A DNA stretch of 51,064 nt from UBA5314 sp964635975 (GCA_964635975.1 CAZWPO010000021.1:1-51064); one strand, 5' to 3'; shown: positions 29,995 through 38,257, counted from the stretch's first letter. The notes: a model not told the origin generated them from the letters alone. Made by a program: numbers and translations.

Positions 29995-31062
29995 TTGAAA
30001 CAAGCGTTGCTAATGCATATCAACAATTCTGTCTTCTTGCGAGGCCACAGCCTGATCATGATAGACCGGCGTTATCTGCCGTTAAGCCGTGTCGAGGTGG
30101 TAGCGCATGGGTATGAAGAGGTCGCACGGGGTATAGAGGAAATGGTTGTGCAAGGATCGGGAGATATAGCTATAACCGCCGGGTACGGCTTATACCTGGC
30201 AGCCCGGGCTGCAGAACAAGAACTCTCCTTAAACCGGGTAAGGGCTCAAGAATATCTACTGGCAGCCAAACAGAGCTTGGTAAATACCCGGTCTACCGGC
30301 TATCATCTGGCTGCTCTACTTAATAAGATAATAGCAGGAATAAAATGGAGCGACGGTGACTGGGCAGGGCAGATTCTTATAGCTATCGATAGGGCTATTG
30401 AGAAACAGCAGCAGCGTTCAGAGTTGACTGGCAGATGGGCAGCAGAAATCGTATGTGATGGCGATTGTATTTTGACCCACTGCTTCCCCGGGGCGGGTCT
30501 TCTCTATATGCTAAATACAGCGCGGGAACAGGGGAAACAAATCGAGGTCATCGCGACCGAGACCAGACCATATCTACAGGGCGCCAGGCTTACCGCCTGG
30601 GCTGTATCGGAATTGGGCATCCCGGTAACCTTGATCACTGACAATATGGCGGCTTATTGTATGGGTGAGGGAATGATAAGCAAACTGGTGACTGCGGCTG
30701 ATCGTGTTGCTATGGACGGTACTATAGCCAATAAAGTAGGGACCTTTCAACTTGCACTGGTCGCCCGCTATCACCAAATTCCTTTTTACGTGCTTGCATA
30801 TGGCGGACCCGACCTCAGCTGTGCCAGTGCTAAAGACATACCCATAGAGCTCCGCGACCCCCGGGAGGTTCTTATGTTTGCGGGAAGCAAAATTAGCGGG
30901 GAGAATGTAAAAGGATTTTACCCGGCTTTTGATTTAACACCTCCCCAGCTGGTCCAGGAGATCGTAACCGACCGGGGCAGATACATTCCTTTTCATATTC
31001 ATCATTATCCAGGTAGAGTAACCCGCGTACCGCAAATCGATGTCAATGGAGACAGGACATGA
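29995..31062 (+). CDS. MtnA/eIF2B-alpha-like sugar-phosphate isomerase family protein
   Basis: A 355-residue member of the fold shared by methylthioribose-1-phosphate isomerase (MtnA), ribose-1,5-bisphosphate isomerase and eIF2B subunits. The two catalytic residues of MtnA appear conserved: Cys in DCILTHCFPGAG and Asp in VTLITDNMAAY, followed by ADRVAMDGTIANKVGT. The N-terminal RGAPAIG motif, which helps bind the substrate phosphate, is replaced by QGSGDIAIT, so the substrate may differ. The start is TTG 29995, seven bases after AGGAGG; ATG 29989 is too close to it. It overlaps the next small ORF by four bases. Its role beside the B12 operon is unknown. Confidence 0.8.
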   Translation: MKQALLMHINNSVFLRGHSLIMIDRRYLPLSRVEVVAHGYEEVARGIEEMVVQGSGDIAITAGYGLYLAARAAEQELSLNRVRAQEYLLAAKQSLVNTRSTGYHLAALLNKIIAGIKWSDGDWAGQILIAIDRAIEKQQQRSELTGRWAAEIVCDGDCILTHCFPGAGLLYMLNTAREQGKQIEVIATETRPYLQGARLTAWAVSELGIPVTLITDNMAAYCMGEGMISKLVTAADRVAMDGTIANKVGTFQLALVARYHQIPFYVLAYGGPDLSCASAKDIPIELRDPREVLMFAGSKISGENVKGFYPAFDLTPPQLVQEIVTDRGRYIPFHIHHYPGRVTRVPQIDVNGDRT

Positions 31063-31085
31063 GACTTATACAAGGGGGGAGAACT

Positions 31086-31286
31086 GTGAATCTCATAAAG
31101 AAAACGGTTATTCCTCTGGGAAGGCCTTTGTATATTCCCAAAGAAGATAATTTAGGCCTTGATCAGTTGGAGATAGAATCGACCGGAAATTATCGAGTGA
31201 TAGATAAAGAAAACTTTATAGTTATCAAGAATGACGAATGCTGCCGCAGTATACAGGTAACTGTGACCCGTCGGGACGTTTGCTAG
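31086..31286 (+). CDS. Small hypothetical protein after the MtnA-like gene
   Basis: A 66-residue ORF from GTG 31086, six bases after a GGGGGGA run; an earlier in-frame ATG 31059 overlaps the preceding gene by ATGA. The translation VNLIKKTVIPLGRPLYIPKE and on is charged with alternating hydrophobics like a small beta-rich domain, and it ends in TRRDVC. Close spacing suggests it belongs to the same transcript. The family is not recognised. The next bases enter a decayed repeat, so it could also be a truncated longer gene. Confidence 0.45.
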   Translation: MNLIKKTVIPLGRPLYIPKEDNLGLDQLEIESTGNYRVIDKENFIVIKNDECCRSIQVTVTRRDVC

Positions 31287-31318
31287 ACAGGGATGCGGTC
31301 TCAAAGAAGTTGACACCA

Positions 31319-31489
31319 TGGCAGAGCGAGCAAAAAAGGTGTAGCACCCTAAGGGGCACTAGATTCTCAGTTCGCTGCGCTCAACAAATAAGGATGATCG
31401 AGGCGCTCGAAAAGCCCGTGATTTATAGTACGTGGATTGAACGGGTTTTTCGAAGCAACAAAGATATACGCCTTTTTTGACGGTCTGAG
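31319..31489 (+). repeat. Decayed repeat element, copy A
   Basis: About 171 bases, beginning TGGCAGAGCGAGCAAAAAAG and ending CTTTTTTGACGGTCTGAG. It matches the reverse complement of 33024-33152 at both ends and in the middle (AAAGCCCGTGATT, then TGATTGA- or TGGATTGA-like with CGGGTTT). The two lie in opposite orientation around the nucleotidyltransferase-like gene. Broken ORF fragments containing EKPVI or TKPVIEAYMEY suggest a relic of a mobile-element gene; not identified further. Confidence 0.55.
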
Positions 31490-31511
31490 GGGGACAGAAG
31501 AACTGTCCCCC
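31489..31511 (+). terminator. GGGGGACAG hairpin
   Basis: GGGGGACAG, loop AAGAA, CTGTCCCCC: a 9-bp perfect stem abutting relic copy A. A T-poor tail follows, so termination is uncertain. A related GGGACAG/CTGTCCC structure is at 38387-38419, so it may be a dispersed palindromic repeat. Confidence 0.5.
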
Positions 31512-31669
31512 AGCTTGTTTACTACTTGAAAATACCTGAATGGATGTAAGGAGAGCATTGTTGAAAAAGAGCGCAGCGCCATTAAATATTACAGCCCATC
31601 AGCAGGAGATTAACGCGAGTTTAAAGAACTGCATTTATTAGGGTACAATTAATGGCGGAGGTGCGCAGG

Positions 31670-32986
31670 ATGATCGTTGACATACCCGTAAACGTGAGAG
31701 TGATTATGGATAGGTTGAACCAGAAGGGACATCAGGCATATGTCCATGGAGCATGTATCAGAGATATTTTAATGGGCAGAGAGCCCATAAGCTGGGATGT
31801 GACTACGGATGCTCTGCCGACGGATGTAGTTGCCTGGTTTGACAGTGATGGATTTTCAGTTATCCCTGACGCGCATGACTGGTGCCACGTGATGGTGCTC
31901 TACCAGGGAGAAGGATATAAAGTCAGCACATTTCAGACCGGAAAAAACAAGAGACTCAGCAACGATATCAAAGACGAATTGATCCATAACGATTTCAGCA
32001 TGAATTCAATTGCTTATAATGATCAGGAAGGCATCGTTGATCCTTTTAACGGTGTTGAGGATATCCACAAGCGATTAATACGCTGTGCAGGCAATCCCGT
32101 TGATAGGCTTAAAGAGGACAGCACAAGGATTTTAAGGGCCATTCGTTTTGAGGCCCAACTGGGTTTTGAGATGGACGAGGGCCTTCTGGATGCTATCGCA
32201 GCCACGAAGGATAGCATCCCTGCCAGTGGTTCGGCCAAGGTATGCAATGAGCTTACCCAGATACTAATGAGCTATAAGCCATCTGTCAGCATTAGAAAGA
32301 TGCTGAGGTTGGGGATACTCGAGCATCTGATCCCTGAGTTGATCCCCACCATCGGTTTTGACACCAGGAGTTCATACCACAATCTCGATGTCTTCGAACA
32401 TACTATGGTGGTTCTGGATTATACCAAACCCAACTTGAGCTTGCGTCTGGCTGCTCTGTTCCATGATATAGATAAACCCAATTGCCTTACTATAGATGAC
32501 CACGGTGAAGGGCACTGTTACGGACATTCCCAGGGTAGTGCGGAAATGGCTGAAAAAATTTTGGCACGGCTAAACTTTGATCACAAGTCCATATCAGCGG
32601 TTAGTGGTCTGATCAGAGAGCATATGAACAGCTACAACAGCATAAGCGAGTTGAGTATAAAGCGATTGGCCCGACGGGTTGGGGTCGATAATATCGACAA
32701 CCTTTTCGAACTGCAGCTGGCAGATATTAAGGGATCAGACCGGTCAGGTAAAGATCCAAACCGCATACGTACGGTGAGAAACAAGTGCTGGGAAGTGATC
32801 TCCCGTCGGGAGCCCCTGTCAACACATGATCTTGATATCAGCGGTTATGACTTGCTCGGGCTGGGATATCCACCCGGAAAAGAAATCGGACAGGCACTTG
32901 ACTACCTTTTGGACCAGGTGGTCGATAATCCTGCCTTAAACCAAAAGGACATATTGCTAGGTCTTTTAAAAGCCAGGGGAGAATAG
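31670..32986 (+). CDS. CCA tRNA nucleotidyltransferase-like HD protein with altered NTase motifs
   Basis: A 438-residue protein built like a bacterial CCA-adding enzyme/poly(A) polymerase with C-terminal HD domain. The N-terminal nucleotidyltransferase domain is recognisable (AYVHGACIRDILMGREP, DPFNGVEDIHKRLIRCAG, RLKEDSTRILRAIRFEAQLG) but the usual GG signature is HG, the first Asp of the DxD metal motif is Ser (SWDVTTDA) and the RRDF motif is HNDF. The HD domain looks intact (VFEHTMVVLDY, ALFHDIDKP). CCA addition may therefore be lost while the phosphohydrolase remains. I choose ATG 31670 after GGAGGTG; ATG 31652 lies before that site. Inverted relic repeats flank the gene. Confidence 0.85.
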   Translation: MIVDIPVNVRVIMDRLNQKGHQAYVHGACIRDILMGREPISWDVTTDALPTDVVAWFDSDGFSVIPDAHDWCHVMVLYQGEGYKVSTFQTGKNKRLSNDIKDELIHNDFSMNSIAYNDQEGIVDPFNGVEDIHKRLIRCAGNPVDRLKEDSTRILRAIRFEAQLGFEMDEGLLDAIAATKDSIPASGSAKVCNELTQILMSYKPSVSIRKMLRLGILEHLIPELIPTIGFDTRSSYHNLDVFEHTMVVLDYTKPNLSLRLAALFHDIDKPNCLTIDDHGEGHCYGHSQGSAEMAEKILARLNFDHKSISAVSGLIREHMNSYNSISELSIKRLARRVGVDNIDNLFELQLADIKGSDRSGKDPNRIRTVRNKCWEVISRREPLSTHDLDISGYDLLGLGYPPGKEIGQALDYLLDQVVDNPALNQKDILLGLLKARGE

Positions 32987-32999
32987 GAGACAGACTTAC

Positions 33000-33025
33000 A
33001 GGAGCTGAGCAAATGCTCAGCTCCT
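33000..33025. repeat. 26-bp palindrome, copy 1
   Basis: AGGAGCTGAGCA-AA-TGCTCAGCTCCT, a perfect palindrome 14 bases after the stop of the nucleotidyltransferase-like gene. An identical copy is at 33178-33203. No T-run follows, so it may be a repeat or protein site as much as a terminator. Confidence 0.75.
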
Positions 33026-33152
33026 CAGACCGTCAAAAAAGCCGAATATCTGTGTCACTGCATAAAGCCCGCTCAATCAACGTATTCCATATACGCCTCA
33101 ATCACGGGCTTTGTTTGTTCCTTGAGCTTCGACTTTTTTGCTCGCCCTGCCA
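33024..33152 (-). repeat. Decayed repeat element, copy B (inverted)
   Basis: Inverted partner of 31319-31489. On the minus strand it starts CTGGCAGGGCGAGCAAAAAA and ends CTTTTTTGACGGTCTGAG, with a better preserved reading frame stretch (SKLKEQTKPVIEAYMEYVD) before in-frame stops. It sits between two identical 26-bp palindromes. Confidence 0.55.
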
Positions 33153-33177
33153 GCTTGCCAACTTCTAAGACAAGCTG

Positions 33178-33203
33178 AGGAGCTGAGCAAATGCTCAGCT
33201 CCT
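33178..33203. repeat. 26-bp palindrome, copy 2
   Basis: Identical to 33000-33025 and in direct repeat with it by symmetry, bracketing relic copy B. It also lies 22 bases beyond the 3' end of the minus-strand gene 33225-33869, where it could act as that gene's transcript end structure. Confidence 0.75.
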
Positions 33204-33224
33204 ATCCGACTATGTGCAGATTAA

Positions 33225-33869
33225 CTACTCGAGCGCTTTTACCAGGGCGTTAACATAATCATCAAATTTTTGCTCATCACAGGCCAGTTGATTTCTCAGT
33301 TTGGTGGAGAGTTCCAGTTGAACCCCTTTTCCAATACAGTTTTTGTTGCATATGTTATAATCGGAATATCCGCCCAGCTCTCCTTTGGCTGTGCTTATGT
33401 CAAAACCAGCTGCTTTCAATTTGGAACTAACTTTAGCAGCCAGCACCTTATCCTGCCCGCCCACAAGCGTGACAGCATTACTGGTATTCCTGAATCCGTG
33501 AATGGAGAGAGTTTTATTTGACTTTGCAACCATTTTGAGAGCAGTAGGATCGTTAAAGTGAGTAGAGGTAAGGTGTAGGGGACTGGAATTGAGACCGATG
33601 AACCCGTAGAAGTCGAATACACCCTTTTTTGCCACCGCGTAAGCGATGTCGTCGGTTTCCTTTTCAATAGTTCCGCCGTGGATGGCCAGCACGATGGTTT
33701 TAGAGTCGCTAAAACGCTGAACTACCTTATAATCGGTGCCTATCTTTTCATGGGCTTTAAGGCTGGCAAAGCTTTTGTAAACATCGGCGCTGGCAGTGTC
33801 CACCATGAATGTAAACAGCATGAGCATAGACAATAGACTTCCCCAAAAATAAAAAATCCTTCTCCTCAA
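33225..33869 (-). CDS. Secreted poly-gamma-glutamate hydrolase-family protein
   Basis: A 214-residue exported protein. Residues 1-29 form a signal peptide (MRRRIFYFWGSLLSMLMLF, then a TASA-D cleavage region). The mature part matches the phage PghP/YoqZ-type poly-gamma-glutamate hydrolase family: YKSFASLKAHEKIGTDYKV, IVLAIHGGTIEKETDDIA, the LHLTSTHFNDP motif and LSIHGFRN. The His and Glu residues in these motifs are the probable zinc ligands. The start is TTG 33869, four bases after AAGGAAGGGA on the minus strand. It stands alone between the relic region and an OFA carrier. Expected role: cleavage of gamma-linked glutamate polymers outside the cell, for instance capsules or related peptides; the actual substrate is not shown. 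Confidence 0.85.
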   Translation of the reverse strand: MRRRIFYFWGSLLSMLMLFTFMVDTASADVYKSFASLKAHEKIGTDYKVVQRFSDSKTIVLAIHGGTIEKETDDIAYAVAKKGVFDFYGFIGLNSSPLHLTSTHFNDPTALKMVAKSNKTLSIHGFRNTSNAVTLVGGQDKVLAAKVSSKLKAAGFDISTAKGELGGYSDYNICNKNCIGKGVQLELSTKLRNQLACDEQKFDDYVNALVKALE

Positions 33870-34103
33870 AGTATCCCTTCCTTCCTTGAAGTAAAGCTAT
33901 CGATGGGTAAGAAAAATTCAATTCCTCCTTTGCGATAAAGCATAGCCAAAAACATGGGCTTGTATTTTTTTATACCCTAAAGCCCTGGTGCTGTCGAAAG
34001 CAATACTTGGCATGAAATGATGAAGGTGGGCTTAGCAGAAAGGATTACCAAAAAAGAAAACTAAATTTGTTGAATACCTGGCAGGAGCGGGGAATATTAC
34101 ATG

Positions 34104-34131
34104 AAAAGAGAGCCGGGTTATCCCGGCTCTC
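34104..34131 (-). terminator. Intrinsic terminator of the OFA carrier gene
   Basis: Reading on the minus strand: GAGAGCCGGG, loop ATAA, CCCGGCTCTC then TTTT. A 10-bp GC-rich stem 17 bases after the stop codon of the carrier. Confidence 0.88.
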
Positions 34132-34148
34132 GATGATCTGGAAACAAA

Positions 34149-35348
34149 TTATCTTAGTTGTGGGGCTTTGCGAACCAGCATGCTTAAGCCTGCTGCGATA
34201 GCGCATAGTATTCCGGCGATCAGAAATGCCTGGGTGAAAGCGACCGCGGTGCCAATTTTGGGGCCGATGATGGCGGCGGTACCGTAAGCCACGAAGATCA
34301 TGCCATAGTTGGTTCCGACATTCTTGGTTCCATAATAGTCAGCGGTGACCGAGGGGAATAAGGCCAGGAAACCGCCAAAGCAGAAGCCTATCAGTGAGCA
34401 GAGGCCCAGGAAGCTGCCATAGCCCATAGTCATGAAGCTCATGGCGAACATAGCCAGTGCTGCCAGTATGTACATGATAAGCAGGGAAGTTATCCGGCCT
34501 AATCTGTCAGAGAGTGTTCCCCAAATGATGCGGCCGGCAGCGTTGAAAATAGCAACCACTACGACTGCATTGGCTGCCTGGGCGTCTCCAAGCTGGACCA
34601 GTTTGGTTCCTATGTCTTTGGCTAGACCGATGACCATAAGCCCTGCGGTAGCGCCAAATAGGTACATTATCCACAGTATATAAAAATGCATGGTGCCGAG
34701 CATCTGGCCAGGGGAGAAATCATGCCCTCCACCACTTCCCTGGGCGGGGGGAGTCCATCCGGCAGGGACGTAACCGGCAGGGGGAACCACCAGAAGTTGT
34801 GCTCCAATTACTACCGCAACCAGGTAAATAGCACCGAGGTATAGAAATGTGCTGGCCACTCCGTAACTTCCTAAAAAGCTCAGAATCAGGGGCTTAAAAA
34901 CCAGAGCCCCGGCTCCGAAGCCGGCCACGGCAATACCGCTTATCAAACCTCGCTTATCAGGAAACCACTTCAAACAGGTTGCCAGGGGGCAAACATATGC
35001 TGCTCCTATTCCAGCCCCACCTATCAAGCCGTAGAAGAGATAGAGCTGAGTCAAAGTGCTGGCCTGGCTGGCCAGCATGATGCCTACGCCCATAATGATG
35101 CCGCCGGCTGTAGCAACCCAGCGGGGACCGATCTTATCCTGTATTTTGCCTGCAATGATAGTGAATATGGCGAAAACGAAGATGGTTATAGAAAAGGTCA
35201 TCACCACGTCACTGGGTTTCCAATCAGGGTGAAGCTTCATTATCGGAGCATTGAACAGACTCCAGGCGTAAACCGCACCAAGGCAGAGTTGTATTAGAAC
35301 TGCTCCCAGGACTACGACCCAACGGTTCTTTACTTTGTCTTGACTCAC
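34149..35348 (-). CDS. OFA-family MFS carrier (oxalate/formate antiporter type)
   Basis: A 399-residue major facilitator with 12 hydrophobic helices. The N-terminal GAVLIQLCLGAVYAWSLFNAP is the hallmark opening of the oxalate:formate antiporter group, followed by the loop KIQDKIGPRWVATAGG and the central CLKWFPDKRGLISGIAVAGFG block, then SDRLGR in the second half. OFA members exchange or take up small mono- and dicarboxylates such as oxalate, formate, lactate or pyruvate; which one cannot be read from the sequence. The start is GTG 35348, with AGGAGG eight bases upstream. It stands alone with its own terminator. In a syntroph it could serve formate or carboxylate export (inference). Confidence 0.92.
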   Translation of the reverse strand: MSQDKVKNRWVVVLGAVLIQLCLGAVYAWSLFNAPIMKLHPDWKPSDVVMTFSITIFVFAIFTIIAGKIQDKIGPRWVATAGGIIMGVGIMLASQASTLTQLYLFYGLIGGAGIGAAYVCPLATCLKWFPDKRGLISGIAVAGFGAGALVFKPLILSFLGSYGVASTFLYLGAIYLVAVVIGAQLLVVPPAGYVPAGWTPPAQGSGGGHDFSPGQMLGTMHFYILWIMYLFGATAGLMVIGLAKDIGTKLVQLGDAQAANAVVVVAIFNAAGRIIWGTLSDRLGRITSLLIMYILAALAMFAMSFMTMGYGSFLGLCSLIGFCFGGFLALFPSVTADYYGTKNVGTNYGMIFVAYGTAAIIGPKIGTAVAFTQAFLIAGILCAIAAGLSMLVRKAPQLR

Positions 35349-35691
35349 TCAAACATCCTCCTCATGATTAATTCGTATCTATATATTTCTCTCTAACCCC
35401 TCTTACTCCTAATATATCCCTCCTTCTGCCCAGCGCAGCTTGTAAACGTGCAATGTAGAGACCTAAACATTTTAAGAGCCTGGGTTCATCACATAATCAC
35501 ACAAAATGTATTATTCAACCTTTGCAAAAAAAATCCTACTGATTTTGTGAAATAATTCGTTATTTATTGAAAAAAATTTTGGAGTGTGATGCGTAAAAAA
35601 TAAGTATAAAGGGAAATTTCTCACAAAATAGAGGGAAATAATCTTTTGTATTTAATATGTAATTTATGGATTAATAAGGATGTAAGTAATT
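35349..35691. promoter_or_regulatory. AT-rich divergent control region with repeated TCACAAAAT-like sites
   Basis: Between the OFA carrier (-) and the AddB-like ORF (+). CACAAAAT occurs at 35500-35507 and 35622-35629, and in inverted form (ATTTTGTG) at 35542-35549. These may be operator half-sites. No confident -35/-10 pair was found. No coding sequence seen. Confidence 0.4.
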
Positions 35692-36270
35692 ATGAATGAA
35701 ATGCTTAACTTCATAAATTCAATAATTGCCAGGCATGATGATTGTGAAAAACTGCTTTTGGTGTCATCTATGACTCGTGGATACCAGATATTGGAGAATC
35801 TGAGCTTGGAACTGGTATCGGGATTCAATCTGCGACCGGTAACGCCTTTTGACCTGGCACTTGAAGTGATTGATGATGACCTTAACGAACGGGGATTAAG
35901 AGTCATTGCTGATAAACAGATAATTGGCATGATAGATAAGATTTTGGCGCTTCTTAATAATGATGCCCAGCAGGATATTGAGGTAAGTTCGTCGGTAATG
36001 TTTGAAAAAATAATCAGACTGCGTCTGGAAGAAACAAGTGTTTGTGACCTGCAGGATAAGACCACGGGGAGGATCCTAAATGAATATGATCTTGCCCTGG
36101 AAGCAGGTGGATTTTTAGATGAAGCGGCCGTGTTCGATAGAGCCTATAGCAGATTATTGAACGATTCAGGCCAGTATGCGGATTGTATACTAATAATGCC
36201 CGAGGAATTAAGGCTTTCGCCAATCGCCGATCGCTTTATAAAGCTTATGAGATTTGAGCAGGCTTATTAG
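35692..36270 (+). pseudogene. Truncated AddB-like nuclease/helicase N-terminal fragment
   Basis: A 192-codon ORF whose pattern (EKLLLVSSMTRGYQILENL, FNLRPVTPFDLALEVIDD, RGLRVIADKQIIGMIDK) resembles the first part of AddB-like PD-(D/E)XK proteins, which open with a strand and P-loop-like region followed by a UvrD-like helical part and run to about 1,000 residues. Here the frame ends after LMRFEQAY and no nuclease domain follows. The glycine-rich nucleotide motif is absent. It may be a remnant or an evolved small protein. No clear ribosome binding site precedes ATG 35692, which also fits a decayed gene. The homology call is by eye and tentative. Confidence 0.4.
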
Positions 36271-36605
36271 CCTAACCGGGTACAGCATATGCCCCTGTGT
36301 CTGCTTCAAAGTATGCTATGGTAATTTGTAAATAAAACCATGTTGCGGATTCTGCCCATGGAAGTGGATTTTGTCATATCGGCTATCCTCACATAGCTAT
36401 TGCCATCATGAATGGCTGCTGCTTGTCAGCCTGCCTGGATAAAGAGAAATAGTGGACAAAGATAATCCTTTGCTTAACGGGGATAATGTAAAGAGATCTC
36501 GAGGATAAGAAAAGCAGCAGAAGCATCTGGTTGTGATCAGCTGAAACAATGATTAAGACCGCGAAAGCGCGGGTCGATATTACCGTATAGTGTTAGAAGG
36601 GGTGT
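36271..36605. other. Intergenic region without recognised gene
   Basis: 335 bases. The only structure seen is an imperfect hairpin GACCGCG-AAAG-CGCGGGTC at 36557-36575, 30 bases before the next gene. No convincing promoter hexamers or ORF. Confidence 0.4.
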
Positions 36606-37007
36606 ATGGATTTGCTTAACGATATCGACAACTCGGAGCAATTAGAAAGGGCAGAGGGAGAGTCGCAGGAAGAGTACGTGAATAGAACCCTGTGGAGTAA
36701 AATAAAGCAAACTGCTGTCCGGGTTCCCTTTTTGCCGGACGTTGTGGCCATGTACTATACGATGCTCGATAGCCGTACCCCGCTATGGGCCAGGGCTACC
36801 ATTATCGCCGCCCTGGCCTATTTTATTCTGCCGGCGGACACCATACCAGATATCCTACCGCTGGTTGGATTCAGTGATGATGCCGGAGCGATAGCGGCTG
36901 CTATAGCGGCGGTCAGCGCTAACATGAAAGATGAACATCGTGAAAAAGCCCTGGCGGTATTAAAAGGTGAGGAAATAGAGAGGGAAAAGGGACATGAAAA
37001 AGGATAG
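36606..37007 (+). CDS. YkvA-family (DUF1232) membrane protein
   Basis: A 133-residue protein with the DUF1232 core PLWARATIIAALAYFILPAD, then TIPDILPLVGFSDDAGAIAA, two hydrophobic stretches (about 63-80 and 92-112) and a charged C-terminus. YkvA-type proteins are small membrane proteins of unknown biochemical function. The start is ATG 36606 shortly after AGAAGGGG; TTG 36612 would give better spacing. The end overlaps the sanA-like gene by 14 bases, so the two are coupled and probably act in the same envelope process. Confidence 0.88.
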   Translation: MDLLNDIDNSEQLERAEGESQEEYVNRTLWSKIKQTAVRVPFLPDVVAMYYTMLDSRTPLWARATIIAALAYFILPADTIPDILPLVGFSDDAGAIAAAIAAVSANMKDEHREKALAVLKGEEIEREKGHEKG

Positions 37008-37680
37008 AAAAATGAGATTGTCAGTACGCACAAAGCTTGTGGCAGTATTTACCGTAATAGTTTTAGCGTCAGCGTTCATGACTATAAACTGGTATGTGGC
37101 AAAAAGCGGTGCCGGGTATATCTGCGATGCAGAGAACGTACCGGAAGGTGAGGCAGTCCTGGTGCTGGGCGCTTACGTTGAACCGGATGGGGATGTATCC
37201 TGGATGCTTCAGGATAGACTTCAAGTCGCGTATGAAGTCTATGAAAAGGGAAAAGCACCGAAGATTCTGGTAAGCGGCGACCATGGTAGAAAAGACTATG
37301 ATGAAGTCAATGCTATGAAGAGTTTTATCATGGATAAAGGCGTCCCGGGTGAAGAAATCTTTATGGACCATGCTGGCTTTTCTACCTACGAGAGCATTTA
37401 CCGGGCTAGGGATATTTTCCAGATCAAAAGAGTAATAATTGTAACCCAAAGGTATCATCTGCTCAGGGCCGTTTTTATCGCCAGGTCGCTAGGACTTGAA
37501 GCATACGGAGTAGCAGCAGACCTCCACAATTATGGCGATGTCATGGGCCCTTACCAGATAAGAGAAATGGCCGCCAGAAATAAGGACTTCGTAAATGCTC
37601 GAATATTGAAACCGAAACCCACTTTTTTAGGGGAGGCGATACCGGTTACTGGCAGTGGCAGCACCACTGACGACAAGTAA
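36994..37680 (+). CDS. SanA/YdcF-family membrane-anchored protein (DUF218)
   Basis: A 228-residue protein with one N-terminal membrane segment (about 12-32) and an extracellular DUF218 domain. Family landmarks: LVLGAYVEPDGDVSWMLQDR, KAPKILVSGDHG, YDEVNAMKSFIMDKGVP, DHAGFSTYESIYRARDIF and VTQRYHLLRA. The SanA group in enterobacteria affects envelope permeability and vancomycin sensitivity at high temperature; the reaction is unproven. The start is ATG 36994, inside the end of the DUF1232 gene, after GAGAGGGAAAAGG. It converges with the exonuclease gene, 10 bases away. Confidence 0.9.
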   Translation: MKKDRKMRLSVRTKLVAVFTVIVLASAFMTINWYVAKSGAGYICDAENVPEGEAVLVLGAYVEPDGDVSWMLQDRLQVAYEVYEKGKAPKILVSGDHGRKDYDEVNAMKSFIMDKGVPGEEIFMDHAGFSTYESIYRARDIFQIKRVIIVTQRYHLLRAVFIARSLGLEAYGVAADLHNYGDVMGPYQIREMAARNKDFVNARILKPKPTFLGEAIPVTGSGSTTDDK

Positions 37681-37690
37681 TAAATCACCC

Positions 37691-38257
37691 TTAACCGACC
37701 GCTTTATGCATGGCGAGGAGTTCATGCAGGTATGTTAGTCCGCTGCTCTGCTTGAACGACAGCAGTTGCAATGTTGCACGGACATCATCTAGAGCCCGGT
37801 GGGCTCTGTCGACTTTGATATCATGATTTCCCAAAAGATACTGGAGCCTGCGATTCTGGAAACCCTTACTGCGCCAGTTGATGCCGGACATAGAACAATA
37901 CCATGGTTTTTGTGCAGCCTGCGGGAAAATGGGGATTACAAATCCCCGGTCGAACCTGGCATTATGGGCGATCAAGAATTCCGCCCGCCCGATCATGTCG
38001 CTGACCACTTGATAATCGAGGTCCTTACCTCGCAATTCGGTATAAGTAAGCCCGTGCACCATCGCTGCCCTCGGGTGAATCCGGCAACCTGGCTCCCGTA
38101 GCCCCACATATTCTTGCAAAACCTCAATTTCACCATGAATACGATTATATGTAAAGAGAATGAGGCACAATTCAATCACTTCATTGTCATAAGGACTCAG
38201 ACCGGTTGTCTCAACGTCCAGGATTCCACCGGTAATCAATGTATTTTTAAATTCCAC
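37691..38257 (-). CDS. DnaQ-type 3'-5' exonuclease (DEDDh)
   Basis: A 188-residue stand-alone exonuclease of the DNA polymerase III epsilon/RNase T superfamily. Catalytic acids are seen in GILDVETTGL (Exo I), IAHNARFDRGF (Exo II) and DRAHRALDDVRAT (Exo III, with the His of the DEDDh type). There is no polymerase or helicase fusion. The start is GTG 38257; the nearest AAGGAGA lies about 14 bases upstream, so the start is slightly uncertain. It could process DNA or RNA ends; the target is not visible from sequence or context. Confidence 0.9.
   Translation of the reverse strand: MEFKNTLITGGILDVETTGLSPYDNEVIELCLILFTYNRIHGEIEVLQEYVGLREPGCRIHPRAAMVHGLTYTELRGKDLDYQVVSDMIGRAEFLIAHNARFDRGFVIPIFPQAAQKPWYCSMSGINWRSKGFQNRRLQYLLGNHDIKVDRAHRALDDVRATLQLLSFKQSSGLTYLHELLAMHKAVG

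Noticed and set aside
29604..30059. 151-codon minus-strand ORF
   Set aside because: It overlaps the ends of two solid plus-strand genes, shows no recognisable domain and has no good start signal.
31319..33152. Intact insertion sequence
   Set aside because: No full transposase frame or proper terminal repeats remain; only decayed inverted copies are visible.
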